Source: Glycine soja
Lineage: Eukaryota > Streptophyta > Magnoliopsida > Fabales > Fabaceae
NCBI RefSeq assembly: GCF_004193775.1
Contig: NC_041010.1
Span: 620,001 to 684,000, forward strand
Length of the DNA stretch: 64,000 nucleotides
Reading direction: 5' to 3'
This document shows, piece by piece, positions 50,049 to 63,700 of this stretch; the stretch's first letter is position 1; each line of letters begins with the position of its first letter. The notes beneath the pieces were generated by a model. That model was not told where the DNA came from, made no database searches, and worked only from the letters and a program-made list of their open reading frames with translations. The translations under genes were made by a program, and so were the position numbers.

Positions 50049-53000
50049 CTAAACAGGAATGACATCAGCATTTTGACTATCGTCACATGTCAAGATTAGG
50101 CCTTCAACATAGGTTGGCAAAAGGCAGCGGATCCACTGGCAGCCCGTTGAGACAGGCTCGGATGCAGGAACAATCATGAGCACGTTTTCATGTCGTTGGA
50201 CAACTCCCATCACACTTACGGTGCTACCTTCTTTGATGTACCTATGAATTTCCCAAATTTACTTTCTAAGTACCAAATCATAGTTGAGAAGGAAATTTTT
50301 AAAAGAGAAAGGCAAACAGTTTAGGATGATCAAAGTAAACCACAGAATAATGCAGTCCATACCCTTCCTTGAGGCGCATTATCCTATCATCACTGGAGAG
50401 TTTGTGGTCTGCAAGCCAGCCTAAGAAATTTGGAGATAACTCTCTGTTATCCTTTGTTATATCAACTACAGTAGTTGGTTCCACAAAAGGAGCAACCTTG
50501 GCACCATAACCTGCTTTCACTAATGCTCTTAATCCGGACTGGAAGTCTGATACATAGAAGTCTGCTATGTATTTCTGTCGATAGAAAATAATGAAAACAT
50601 AGCCATTATGTAGTGTAACTGAGTAAGAGAGACACACTCACAATATTCAGTCATCAAGAAGCCCAACAAAACCAAAAATATAAACTATAATCCTTGCATT
50701 AGAGAGGTCGCCAGTACTGAAGTCCATACAAGACACTGGACTATAAGCTTCAATATCAATAAGTTCACTGATTTTGCCGATAAAAAAAAGGCTGATTTTG
50801 ATGATACATAAAACTATATAGAATATGGTATTGACTCTAAAACCACCATTACAGTCAGCATGGTTAAGTGAACCAAACATGAAAATGTATATGCATTCAC
50901 TAAATGAACAGCACTAAGATATTTGTGCAACTAATTTTCTTATGCAGGCTAACAATAATTGTTTTTTGGGTTTATGACTGATTTGTTTGGGTTTTACACA
51001 CTTTAGAAGGATTGGTGTGGTTGGGCAGCACAAGCATAGGAGTAAAACTTGATCCATCAGAAGCATGGGATGGGAGGACAACTAAGGTTTTGTTTAAACA
51101 GGTTAGGTTGCTTTCAAGTGAGCACCCACTGCAATGTTTTTACTAATTCCTATTCAATGGAATCACAATTTCGGTTTCATTTAACTTTGGTATCTTAAGT
51201 CCATATATCTAAATAGAAATATCTTCTGTTTGAATCTCGGCACAGGTATAGCATATGTTAGAGATACCAAGAAAGTGGAGACAGTTGAAGTGACAGAAAA
51301 TATAGTAGCATTGTCAGAATCTAATAATACCATAATAACCCTCAAGCAAATTTATTATTGAGCAAATTACGTTAACATGCAGTTATATTGTTAAATCTAC
51401 AGATTATATATAACTGGGCACAGGACCATAAGCAAAAGAATGAAAAACAGTAAGCAACCTTGCCAGTAGTACTCCACACCTAATTCTAAGTGGGCATCAA
51501 ACACTGTCCTAAGCTCTATAAGGTCTCCTTAATTTTAAGTTGCTTAACAATTCCTTCCCTACAAATCAACTTGTTATTCCTCAAGCATTTAGTTATTATG
51601 TATTTTAGGTACCCATCAAGTCAATGTAGATCTGTGTGCATAAGTGATTTCTCACTTTTATTAAATTACGCTTGATCCTGAATCAGTAGTATACACAAAG
51701 CATCAATGAAGAGTTGAACAAACTAACCTCAGAGTATCTAGAACCCCAAGTGAAGCAACGGTGTTTAGGATTCGCTGATTTTTCACCCAATCCTTTATAC
51801 TCATATAATTCGGTGGAGACATATACACATCTAGGTACTCTTTGGTAGGATGACTCCAAAGGTATACTGCCACAGGTTACAACCTACAGCAAGAGACAAC
51901 ATGCATAAACATATAGTAGAAGTCATGCCAAATCATTTTCCTTCAGCCTAGGCTAGTAGTAAAATCCGTAATTTTTCACTTACATTACTCTAGATTACAT
52001 AGAGAAAAAGCAACTCTCTCACATGAGACTGTAAATCGTAAAAGCTTGAAAGCATTAGTGAAGAACAAGATTTTAGGAATAGTAGTAAGCCTAACTGGGA
52101 CACAAGCATCAAGCTCTGTATAAGACATTATCAGCCATCCACAGAAAACAATCCTACTTGAGTGTATTGAGGTGCAAATGTGAAGAAATGAACAAACAAT
52201 TAGGAGTATGCGGCTAACCTGTTCAAGGATTATGATTAAAAAAAACTAAGAATATAACAACCTGAAAACTAACAAGTATGATATATCCATAATATCTAGC
52301 AGAAGATTTTTTCCAAGCAGGTAGGAAGGGATATAAAGGGAAGTGAAGGCGAAGCAAAAATTACTACTTAAAAATGCAACACAATTATGCGGCAGTAAGA
52401 ACATCCAAGAAGTTAACATTCAATTACTTATGTCAAGAAATATGATATGATTACATGACAACCATTTCTATAAAAAGGCAAATATTTCCATTCCTTCTTC
52501 CTTACTCTACCACAAAAATGCACGTTAAACATCATTATCCATGACACCACCATCTCCGCTGAATTCACACGGACTCAAGCTCATGAACTAAGAAAACGAT
52601 TTCACAACACGCAAGTTAACTCTCCTCTTTTGAGCCACGTTTTAGACCTTCCAGTTTGTACCGTAAAATCAACAAAGCATATCCATATCAGAATGAAGAC
52701 TACTAGCTTATAAATAGTTATATTCGAGACTCCAACGACCGCGGCAGAAAATCTTTCAATATATAGGACAACTCCAAAAGAAGCAGTCGCAATCACCACG
52801 ATCAAACTCACTCGTTACATAAGTATATCAAAACCATACACCAAAACCCCATACCTAACAGCAAATTATTGAAACCAAAATAAATAAACAAAATAACCCA
52901 CATAAGGGGAAGGATATATCACAAACAAATAATTTCCCATCATAGCATGATCTACAAGACATCATTAAAGAGTGATTATTATTTATTATCATTATCATAA

Positions 53001-53718
53001 TAGTTCAGAAAATTACCCCGGTAACCTTAACGTACTGTCCATCAATGGCGCCTCTAAGTTCAGCATCAGGGTATCTTTTCACAAAGCCTAAAAGCCCTCG
53101 TCTCCCCCAAACGCAGTTCCAAGCGATCAAAACGACGACGGGCACAATAACCGCTCCGAGCGCCACCAAGATCATCGCTTTCTTCACCGCCACCATGAGA
53201 AACACCCCGACGAGAAGGCTCATTGCCACCACCACCATGAAAACCCACACCACAGCCCTCGAAACCCTAAACCCCACCTTCACCTCCTCGCTCAAACTCG
53301 TCACCGCCGAACCATACACCATCTTTCCCCCCGCCGTCGGCGCCGCCGCAGTGGGTTGCTCCAGCTGACCCGACCGCCGGCTCCCGACCGGGCCAGACGT
53401 TATTAGGCCCGTGGGCTGCAGCGCTATCGGGCCAGAGCCGGACGACTTTCGCGACATGGGCCCTGACCCACTCAGTCTGCCTCCCGCCGGGCCCGAGTTC
53501 GGCCCGGATCTCACCGACCCGGACGACGGCCGCGACGGTTTCGGCTCGACGCCGGGGATTTCCAGCATTTTCCCGAGCTCGCCGGATTTCTTTGGGTCCC
53601 CGCCGGTGTACGGAACTGAACGTGACGTCATTGTCGGCGGACGCTCCTTCACTTGTTCGGGTCGACCCGACACGTAGAGGCCGCTGCTGAGCTGGTGCGA
53701 AGGGATTCGGGTCCCCAT
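50049..53718 (-). CDS. SHOU4L: SHOU4-like two-span membrane protein, 4 exons, 420 aa
   Basis: Minus-strand coding exons are 53718-53017, 51883-51728, 50574-50363 and 50241-50049, with GT-AG borders and joined phases. The closest proteins I know are Arabidopsis At1g16860 and At1g78880, reported as SHOU4L/SHOU4, which limit delivery of cellulose synthase to the plasma membrane. Seen: the N-terminus MGTRIPSHQLSSGLYVSGRP and PYTGGDPKKSGELGKM, then a Ser/Gly/Pro-rich disordered part (about 55-130) with repeated SGP words. Two membrane spans are at about 153-177 and 181-203. They are followed by RYPDAELRGAIDGQYVKVTG, VPRCVYVSTELYEYKG, ADFYVSDFQSGLRALVKAG, SSDDRIMRLKEGYIKEG and the ending DVIPV. The start is the first ATG in frame; the homologous proteins also begin MG(S/T)R. 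Exon 1 is strikingly GC-rich for this region. The gene appears intact. Confidence 0.93.
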
Positions 53719-53763
53719 TTGAGAAAAGATAGCAACTTTAGCTTCACAGAGCAAAAGGGTATG

Positions 53764-53788
53764 TTTCTTCTTCTTCTTCTTCTTCTTG
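53764..53788. repeat. (CTT)n microsatellite in SHOU4-like 5' leader
   Basis: About eight CTT units lie 46-70 bases upstream of the SHOU4-like start codon; on the transcript strand they read as GAA repeats. It is probably part of the 5' UTR. Confidence 0.9.
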
Positions 53789-53789
53789 G

Positions 53790-56700
53790 TGGTGTTATAT
53801 TAGTGTTGGTGTTTGCTCCAGCACTTTGTGTGAGTGAGTGCAAGTGGATGGGGAACTAAGTTAGAAGTGGTGTGGAGGTAAAGGGTTCAATGGAATTGCA
53901 GAAATGGGATTGAGGTTTGTGATAATGACACCTGTGTCCCTGTCTGTCTCTTTGAAAATGCCTGTGCTCAAATAGCTGTGCTAATAATGTTGGGGCTTGG
54001 GAGGGTATACCACTTTGTTGCTGGTTTATTTGCAGTTTTGTGTTTTCTGTGTCCCCACACTTGGTGAGAGTTTTACCTTATTACCCTTTTTTTCCTACTT
54101 TTTCCTGTTTGCTTTTCCCTTTTTTATAACTTTCTTTTACCCTTTTTGTGCTGATTCCAGCGTAGGCAACCAACGAAGACAAAACTACGGCAGCCCACAA
54201 ATGTGGTAGTTTTGTACTGATAGTGTTCTCCTCCTGAGTTCACATTCAAGTCATACCCTGTTTTTATGTCTTGACAGTTACACCAGACAATCAATTGAAT
54301 GGTTTAAATTACGTGTAAACGAGTGCTAGATTTAAAACACTTCTTTTAACAACTGATTCAAAATTATAACAGGAATTTATTAGACAAAATTTGAAACTCA
54401 CAAAAAAAAATACTTTGTAATTTCAATAAATTTCACCTGGTAAGAAAATACTTGTTCAAAAAATATATATTTTTAATATTTCTCTTATGTATGTTTGATT
54501 TCACATTAAATTATTAAAATCATGTTCACAAACTTAGTTGAGGTCATCACAAACCTCAACCCTTTTCTGCAGAATTTAAAGTGTACTGTACAATTTAAAC
54601 TAAGAAAACTACTTTGACTTTTACAATATACTTTACATTCTTTCTTTTCTTTACTTCTCTAAAATCATGTTTTCTTAGTTTAAATTTTGCTAGCTTATAT
54701 CAAAATATTGATTTTGAATCTAAATTTAATTGAGTTGAAATAATTTTATTTAGGTTTTATGTTGAATAAAAAATTATTTACTGAAATTTATTATTAACTT
54801 GTTTTAATAATAAAAATCTGAATAATATTATTTTATTTTAAATTTAATTTTATTCAAAATCAATTTCACATCATTAATTCAATCGGACACAGTTAGGTGT
54901 ATCAATGTTCAACTTGGATTTTCTACAGCTCTACGACCCTATAGTCCTTACAGCAACATGTCAACCTTTAGTAGTTCCTCAAATTTAGTTTTTAGAAACT
55001 AAAAATGGTTTTGAAAATTCATTTTAGTCCTTCAAAATTTAAAATTTAAGGGACCAAAATGATTTTTTTTTATTTTGGAAAACAAAATTAAATTAAAACA
55101 TAAATAAGTCTTTATTTTAATATTAAATGACATTGAGTTTTTATAGGCAATATAAAATTGATTTCAATATAATTAAAATGAGTATTTAAATTAATACTGA
55201 TCATAAATTTATATTATAATTTGTAATTTTTATAAAAAAAAAGTGAGATTTAATTTTTCAAAATATTCTCACAATTTTTAAAATTTTAAAAAGTATATGA
55301 ATGCATAGAAGAGATAGAAATAAAGAGCAACAACTCGATTGTGGAGGGAGAAAAAGAGGACTTGGGTGCGAAAAGCAGGAAGAGCAAGAATGGTTATGGC
55401 AGAGAAAAAGCAGAAGGAGGAAGTTGAAAAATGGAAAAGCAGCAAGAAAAAAATAATTGCATCAACATGAGCAATCTGAATGAAGTCAAAGTGAGAGAAA
55501 CCACCGCATTGATTTGAACATTAGGAGCCAAAACAACATAGAGAGATTTGATGTATCACTGAATAAAAAAGGTCATAAAAGACGAAGGAAACGATCGAGA
55601 AAATTTATACAATTGAGTTGCAATGTTTCATGCAGGCTGCAGCCTGAGACAGCAAGTAGTAATTAATGTCCACATGCTGGATACAACACGAGGTATATAT
55701 AATAGCTAGTATAATGGTACCATTTTAAGATAAATAATTTTAAATCTTTCTACTAGTACATTCTTTTATTAATCTTTTTGTTTTATTTGTATGATAGATA
55801 TTAAATATATTCTATATTTTAAGACATTAAATAATATTTTTTTATTTAATATTTTCTTTATAAGATGGTAAAAAGATTTATAAAAGGATATAGTTGGAGA
55901 ATGTAGTATGACTCTATTAAGAAATATCAGAATTTAGTTATAAGAAATATCAGATACATAAATGCTTTGGGTTTAGAGAGAAAAAGAGTGTAAAAAAGGT
56001 GTTGTAAAAATTGTTTTGTCCGTGTTTAAGAAAAAAAAAGGAAATGGGTAAAAAAATATTATATTTTCTTGCATCGTTCCTTATGTGATATAATACAACA
56101 AAGGTATCTTTGAATTAACTGAAATATGAGACTTTGTTTTTTCAAACAGTTTTCAAGAATGTATTTTCAACATTAATTTAATTAATAGATTTATAGGATT
56201 CTTTTTCCAGATATATACTTGAAATCTCAATTGTCAACTTTGTGACTAATAAGAAGCACATCATTGTACCTACCCACTAATATTGATATTCTCACATATT
56301 GATTGATTTAAAAGAATCAACTAATAAGAATCCTAAGTTTTTTAATATTATTATTAGGCAGAAGTTAATTTTTTTCTTTTTAAGATTTTGATGTCATTTT
56401 CTCACATATAAAGTAGTAGGACATATGAAAAATGAGTTCTACCGGGGAGACTGGGCTTGTGGGCAAGGGAAGAAGGCCTTATATCATGTTCTCCATGCAC
56501 AAATGATGGAAGATTGAACGGCAAGATGTAACTTCCATTGGCCCATCACCATATTCATTTGATGGTGTGGGACCAATCACACTTACTCTCTGCCACTACT
56601 AGTAGATCTACGATCCCCATCAAGTGCCCCCAAGTGGAAGCTCCTTCAGCTTCTTCTGTGTTATCTACAACAAGCTTCCAATGGAGCATACCCCAACCCT

Positions 56701-57340
56701 AGTAATGGACCCCCTCTTTCTAAATCAAATGGTCCCCCCTTGTTCTATTAAAAATTCAGATAGATCATTATCATCTAATTAATATTTTTTGTAAATCTGA
56801 AGTAATCACTCTCCAGAATGTTGGGGAATAGCTTTTTTTCTTCTTTCTATTTTTAATATCGTGATTCTCCTATAGTTATATTTTTTAAAAATTTGTATAT
56901 TACTGAATTTTTGTCTTACTCACGTTTGGTGTTTTTATATGTTTTAATATTTTACCTCTTATTATCACTCCTCACTCTCCATAACAATCAACTATGTAGC
57001 ACTGTTTAACAAGATTTGAGTATCTTTATGGAAGTGATTTATTTCTCACCTTTATCAATTATCCATAAATATAACTTGGAAGAAACAATGCTACAAAATA
57101 TGTTTGAGATTAAATTTTAAGTAAAAAAAAGTCAATCCTTAAAAAAAATGAGAATGTAATATATTTATCTTAACATTCTCAAGCTTGTAAAACTAATCTC
57201 CGAAAAAAATGTTTTTTCAAGATTTATCGCGAGAGAAAAAAATTATTGTGAAGCCTCAAATATTTCTTTTTGTTGTCCAGAATAATCCTATTCTATTCAA
57301 ATTAAGTTATACTGTTTTCATCGTCAAAAAAAAAATTAAA
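53790..57340. other. Intergenic DNA upstream of the SHOU4-like gene
   Basis: 53790-54230 is the likely promoter side of the minus-strand gene. The rest is AT-rich with no conserved frame. 55010-55080 has the word style AAGGGACCAAAATGA seen in many dispersed plant repeats. 56430-56750 is a GC-richer island without an ORF; it contains a weak hairpin (see rejected items). No gene is supported. Confidence 0.5.
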
Positions 57341-57600
57341 ATTGTTTTCCAATAAAGATAGATGTGGTTTTTCCCTAAAAAAATGTATACATGTGGCTTT
57401 ACCAAAGCTGTATTATGTAATTAAATTAGATTGTTTTTCAATAAAGATAGATGTGATTTTTCCCTATAAAAAAAGATAGATGTGGTTTTACCAAAACTGT
57501 ATTATGTAATTAAATTAGATTTATTTTTTGTGACGAAGATATGTGGTTTTACCAAAACAAGATGTGGTTTTACTGAAACTGTATTATATAAAGAGGGATT
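57341..57600. repeat. About 88-base tandem repeat, roughly 2.7 copies
   Basis: Unit 1 (57341-57429) and unit 2 (57430-57518) both run ATTGTTTTYCAATAAAGATA, GATGTG, TTTTTCCCTA, an A-run, ATGTGG-TTTACCAAA and CTGTATTATGTAATTAAATTAG. Unit 3 (57519-57600) is partial and rearranged: it keeps ATGTGGTTTTACCAAAAC, duplicates a GATGTGGTTTTAC core and ends CTGTATTATATAA. Non-coding. Similarity of units 1 and 2 is high, so the duplication is fairly recent. Confidence 0.88.
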
Positions 57601-60551
57601 GCCGCGAAATAAGAAGGATTATTAGTGACAGTTAGCAGTTAGATTCCCGCCATGCTAATGTGAATGTGGAGGTCAATATAGTAAATCCGCATCCTCGTGG
57701 AAGTCGGTGCTGGGATAGATGCGGGCCCAAGGTTTTGAAAGGACTAAAATATCCTTTTCTATTGAAGGATGCTGATTCCTATGTTGTTGTAGTTTTCATG
57801 TGTGAAAAAGATACCTGCGGGTAAGAAAAGATAAAATTCTACTGTATATTTTCTTACAATTTTTTTAAACAAATATAAAATAAGATGATTGATATGATAG
57901 AAACTAGAAAGAGATATAAAATAAATATCATAAAAATATTATATAAATAGTGTAATAAAAAAATTGTGCCAATTTACATCATAATTTTTAAGTCAAAATA
58001 AGTATTCAATTTATTTTTGTGCAAAAAAATGAAATTTTTTTTATAAGATAGTAAGAATTATTTTTATAGACAATAAGTATTCTTCAAAATTAAAATACCG
58101 TGATATATAGTGTACGCACATTAAACGTAAATGGACATATTATACTATCATTTCATTTTATTTTTTTGTGTATAATGAAATTAATAGAATTCTAACTTAA
58201 GATTAGGAAATATAGATAAGATGATCGAGTAAAATGTGTAAGTGTGATAAAAAAAAATTAATATCATATTTAATTTCTATACATAAAAAAATCAATTTAA
58301 GATATTGTGAGACTATCTAGATCATCCACATAATTCAGAAAGAAAAAATATCCAAATCATCTGCATTAAACGTAAATACTGTTCTCACTTCAAATAACTT
58401 GTGGTAAGTGGTCACTAGTACAAGCTTAGCTTTTATGTAAGATAAAGAAATCAAGCATACTACCAAGTTAGTAAAAACAAGGTTCCCAATTTAATTCAAA
58501 TAAAAGATTCGGGTTGAATTATGAATTAAGCATGTGCTTTTATTCATGATAGACACATAAATAATTTTGACTTGAATTCAAATTAATGCATTAGGTTAGC
58601 TAACAAGTTAGAACATTTGAATGCATTACTACACATTATTACATTTAATAACATATAGCATGTGTCATGCACAGATATTAATATATTTTTTCTATGTTAA
58701 ATATTTTACTAATAAGTTATTTATTTTTTAAACCAACCAGGAGTGTAAAACTTAAAAATAGGATGTTGAAAAATATTAATAAACCTTATAAAATATCAAA
58801 TGAGCACCAAAACATATTACCAAAATACTTGAATCCATAGAGTTTAATCAATATATAACAGAGTCTTATAACGGTCACGAACAATTGATTTAATGACATT
58901 CTTCAATCAAATTACCTTTTTTCTTATGGGACCTTTATTGATTTGGTGTCTTGGAGACCATAACCACGCTTTAAATTTTAACCTATTAAGGTTCTCATTA
59001 TCTCCTAATAGACCCATATCAATTTTCTGTTGACAGTCTAATGAGCTCATTGAATTAAATCACTTTATATTGAACTCATCTAAATATAAATAATTAATAT
59101 AAATGTTATAATATAATATGTAGTCCATATTAATTAATTAAAAATTATAAAAATTTTAACATAAGACTCATGATTCCAATCAGGTTGGCACCCAAGATCC
59201 GAATGTTCAACAACAACACACCAAGAAATATTATTGAATAAGTAAAGGCAGTGACTACAAAAAGCATGGAAAGACATAAACTAAACTCATCAGCAAAATT
59301 ATGTGAACCTAAAGTTGGGAAAGCTTATTAGGTTCCAATTCAGTTCTATTGTAATAAAAGGAGAAAATGTCATCCCAACCGCAAAACCCAATAAAAGAAG
59401 AAAGATGAGAGGCAAATGTATTTGTGAAAAAATGATTATATATCGAAAGTATAAAAAGTATATTTTTAATTATATGTATAATAAGTTTATTAATTTTTAA
59501 AATAATTATTTTTAAGAAATAATTTAAACAAAAATTTATAATTGAATCATCGTATAAAATAATTTTATATTATAAATACACAAGTATTAAACTTAATATA
59601 TTTATATAAGATTTGTTTTCTCTGAAAATGTGGCCAATAACAAAATGCATTCTGTTTATTACTACATATAATATTTTAGGTATAGTTTTTAATACATTTA
59701 TTGTAAAAATTAATAAAATTATTATATATAATAATTTATAATTGAATCACAATATAAAAAAAGTTCTAGAGGACATTCTAACTAAATTATTCTTTTTACA
59801 TGTTCTACAACTCTAGTTATTTTATTTAGATATTTTAATAGTACTATTTAATACTGTATTCTTTTAGCTAACCCCTATTACTCAGTTATTTAACTATACA
59901 TGCCTAGCATAAACACAATAATTTGCAATATTTATCTAATGGGTTCAGCACACATGTGTCATTCGCAATACATTATCTCAATTTTGTCTTTTGTTGTCTT
60001 TACTCATTGACCGCTTTTTCTATAACATTAATTTCTTTACATCTTTTAAATATAAGATTAAGTGCATGATTAACTCGATTATTTCTATAAAAAAATTTTA
60101 AAAATTCTTTAAAAACTAATAAAAATAAGTGATACTTTTTAAAAATTAATTAAGTTAAACAAACATATTTTTTACTTGGAGCCCATGGTCCCCACTCTCA
60201 CAAATTCTTTTATAGTTCGTTCTGCACACAAAAAAAAAATCTTTTAGTTCGTTTATAGCATATTAACCTCATGCTGCGTTTTTGTTACCCTACTTAAGTT
60301 TTTGCCTTATGTTGTGTGTATGGGATGTCGGATTCAAATAAGGAAACACCTTCCACTTAAGCTTGTCACAAGTCATAATTTGGACAGAAATAGAGATGTG
60401 TAAAGTTCCCATTTGAAATAGCTTTTGAATATTTTAATTTCCAATCACTTTTCGATCTCCTGCACAATAAGGAAGGTAGGTGATCTTTTGCTTTCTTAAG
60501 CTAATCACACGTACCCCGAATCTTTGGCATCACGTATCTATATCCTATATT
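57601..60551. other. AT-rich intergenic DNA
   Basis: No gene recognised. 57600-57740 is less AT-rich but has no frame. A small plus-strand ORF at 59303-59500 is Lys-rich and AT-driven and is not called. Confidence 0.5.
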
Positions 60552-60780
60552 AAGTTTTATACAATATAGATATGTTCATTTGTTGTAGAAATGGCTTTTA
60601 TTTCCCTCTCAGAGCTGGGTCTTTATATATTTTGTTATGGGATTGCCATTTTCTGGATCCATGCTTTTGGGATTCTGCTCTTTTTGTATGGTTTGTATGA
60701 AACTTTGTAATTCTTCAGCATCTCTGATGCTTATTAATATATTTCTGTATCATTGCCGATAAAAAAAAGTTTTATATAAA
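60552..60780 (+). mobile_element. Short 3' tail of an L1-type LINE
   Basis: About 200 bases, 60566-60766, resemble the 3' UTR of plant L1 elements: TTTTTGTATGGTTTGTATG, CTTCAGCATCTCTGATGC, TTATTAATATATTTCTGTAT and GCCGATAAAAAAAA. The same ending style occurs in the LINE at 7754-8275. Flanking words AAGTTTTATACAAT (60552-60565) and AAGTTTTATATAAA (60767-60780) form a probable target-site duplication. No coding part remains. Confidence 0.6.
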
Positions 60781-63700
60781 CTATTCAAAAGGATTTTGAG
60801 TATCATTATGAAATGTTCCTGCGTAACATCTTCACGATATATTAGTATACGATGTTGTATATTATAAATAATAAATATACAATATTAGGTTGTTTCTTCT
60901 ATCTCTTTTTTTTTTTCAATAAGCTGTACGTATTACGCAGTAGTCTATATGAAACAATACTTCACCAAAAGAGCGAGAGAAAAAAATTCTAAATGTTCAA
61001 GACGCTTAACAAGAGTAGTGAAGAACGAATAAAAAACCTAACTCACTAGCAAATTCGTGTGGAGATTACTTCATGCATTTTTTTTTTGTCATACTTGTAG
61101 ATTCAAACTTCTTTTTCAAATGATTGAATTTTAAGATACTTTATGTAAACATCAATATATTTTTTTTGACAGAATGTAAACATCAACAATATATGAACTA
61201 AGATGGCCCTATATAGGTCCAGTCTCTGCGTGGCATTATCTTTACTTTACATTGGTTTACTCTGTCATGATAAGCTTTGATCACTAGCCAGTGAGGGTCC
61301 CTTATAATTTCCATTTTATAATTTCTCTTTAATGACAAAGATCTTCTTGTTTGCCATGTGTCACTGCCAATCTTGACACAAAAATGCCACAACTCAAAAA
61401 TAATAATTTCATAAAAAAATGTTGCTAATAATAATTCAACCAACCCTTTTCTACTAGAATAATGCAAACCAACCTAAAATATTATTGTTTGTTAATGAAT
61501 GATGAGTTATATATAGGTAAATGGTGACTAATTCGTTGTATAACTATGAGAATGTGACACTGTTATGTTACTTGAAGTAAAGAGTGTTTGAAATTTGTTG
61601 AGAGCATATTTTTTTTAATAAAGGTTAAGCGGATGAATAAAGGTTATGGATATGAATAATCCTAGGAATAATAATAATTATAAAAAAAAATAATACACCC
61701 CTTTACTGAGAGCATATATATTTTTGTTAAGTTCTTATTTTTCAAGTTTTTCACCATGAGAGTCATTATAATGTTTCCAAATCTTCATACCCTTCAGACC
61801 CAATGATTTTCATGATCAAAATCATGTTGAAAACCATGAGAAAATGGTAGAAACAAAGTAACTTTATGATGACCAAATCAGTTTTTGGAATTTGTTGCAT
61901 TTTGATTCTTATTAACCATGGTTTCTTCATCAAACTTGTCAGAATTAAATCTAAAACATTAGAATATGATATCTCAATGGTTTTCCCATTAAAATACTGA
62001 AAAATTTAGTTGAAAATCGCATTGTTTAGTGACGGGCTGTGTCTAAACTCATTTTGGAAACCATTTTCATTTCCAGATTTTGATACCACTTTCGGTCCAT
62101 TTTTTAGGCCTTTTCTCTCTCTTGAAATGAAAATGGCTTAAATTTTATCTTCTATATGTCATCTATTGATCAGAATCAAGAAACTCATAAAATGGCATAT
62201 AGGTTGCGACTTAGACACTTGCTGAAATAGTCATATTTTTTGGGACACAATTTTAAATCATTTGTTAATCTATTGAAGAGTAGTTGTAATAAGAAACCAG
62301 TAAGTGAGCATGCAGTGATCACACAAAAGCAAAAGCAATTAGGATGCCAAACAAAATCAAGCTCAAAGAGGAAAGAGGGAGGGCAACAAATAAATAGAAA
62401 GTCCAAAAGATTTCAACACAAGAAAGGAAGAAGTTGCAGTAGCTCTATTATGCATGAAGGCAAACGAAGAAGCCAAATTATGTGATAAAAAATAATGGCA
62501 AGGGAAGAGGAGAAAAAATAGGACGAAAGGAATAAAAGGAGACAAATTGAAGTTGCAAGAGGAAAATGGGGAACCAGAAGAAAAAATGAATTTTATTTTT
62601 GCAAAAATAAAGTTGCACAAAATTATTTGTACCCAATCTCTCTGTTCTTGTGGAGAATCTGATTTATTGCTTTAGGCATTCTCTCATTCTCATTCTCTTT
62701 TTTAAAGAATCTTATCTTAAGTTTGTTTTATTTTCCCACTACAGTTCTTATTACTATTTAGGTTTCTGTTTTTTTGGGCTGTTGTGTTTAACTTTGGGCT
62801 TCTGTTGTATTATTAGGAATTTGGCCCATGATACACAGTGTTCCCCAGCACAAAAAAAGACATATGTTATATCCACTCTTCCTTTTTTCTAAGTACACTC
62901 GCATTCACCAACTTTAAAGTCAAATGACTTAAGTACCCTTCTTATTTCAAGTTGTCTTGTTTCCCTCATACTGCCGCACACTCCCCTATGTGACAATACA
63001 CTCCTTCCATGACAATTAAACACTTTTCCTTCTTCTTTTTCTTTAGAATCCTTCCTCTCTTTCACTCTCTTTGATTCAATATCTTGTTCCAATTTTCCAT
63101 TCTTCCTTACTTGTTTGGTCTCTTTCTAACATTAGGGTTTTTTTCATCCTCCAAACTCTTCAACACAGTACGTGTGCCTTCCTCTTTTTTGATTTATGCA
63201 TAATTAAAATTGCTTTTGTGATTCACGAATTTTACACATCTATCGTCAAAAGGGCCATATTTTTTTTCATGGTTTTGATTTCGGGGTTACATAACAGAGG
63301 ACCTTTTATTATGTCATTCTTGTAATCGAAAATTATCTTACCTTTTTGTCGTGTTGGGTTTATGATCCAAGGTAGTGTCTGGATTCATGTTAAGTTGGAG
63401 GGTAAAGGGGTGTTTCGAGTTTGATGGCTTCGGGCATTAGAGAAATTTGGAGGGGTGTATTTTGTGTAGAGGATAATTTGACATGGTGGGGTGCAATTGG
63501 CCGAGTATAATATGTCGAGTCATTTGTAGTGAACGTGAGAAAATAGGAACATTGATATTGTTAGTGGCGAAAGAGTTGATTTGGTAGGGTGGATTGTTCA
63601 CACGGGGATTTTCATAGAATATGTCTTTGTCTTTTGTGTTTTGTATTTTGTGTTTTGTTGCCATTTTTTATCAAATATTAAGAAGTGCATTACAGGAAAA

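Noticed and set aside
53045..53368. Thr-rich plus-strand ORF antisense to the SHOU4-like gene
   Set aside because: It is an antisense shadow of a GC-rich exon whose minus-strand frame is clearly conserved.
56538..56580. Imperfect hairpin ATTGGCCCATCACCAT / ATGGTGTGGGACCAAT
   Set aside because: The stem is only about 16 bases with three mismatches and has no known mature miRNA; stems this short arise by chance.
56630..56690. Sequence GGAAGCTCCTTCAGCTTCTT resembling the 5' arm of a miR159/miR319 precursor
   Set aside because: No matching TTGGAYTGAAGGGAGCTC arm is found downstream on either strand, so no miRNA hairpin can form.
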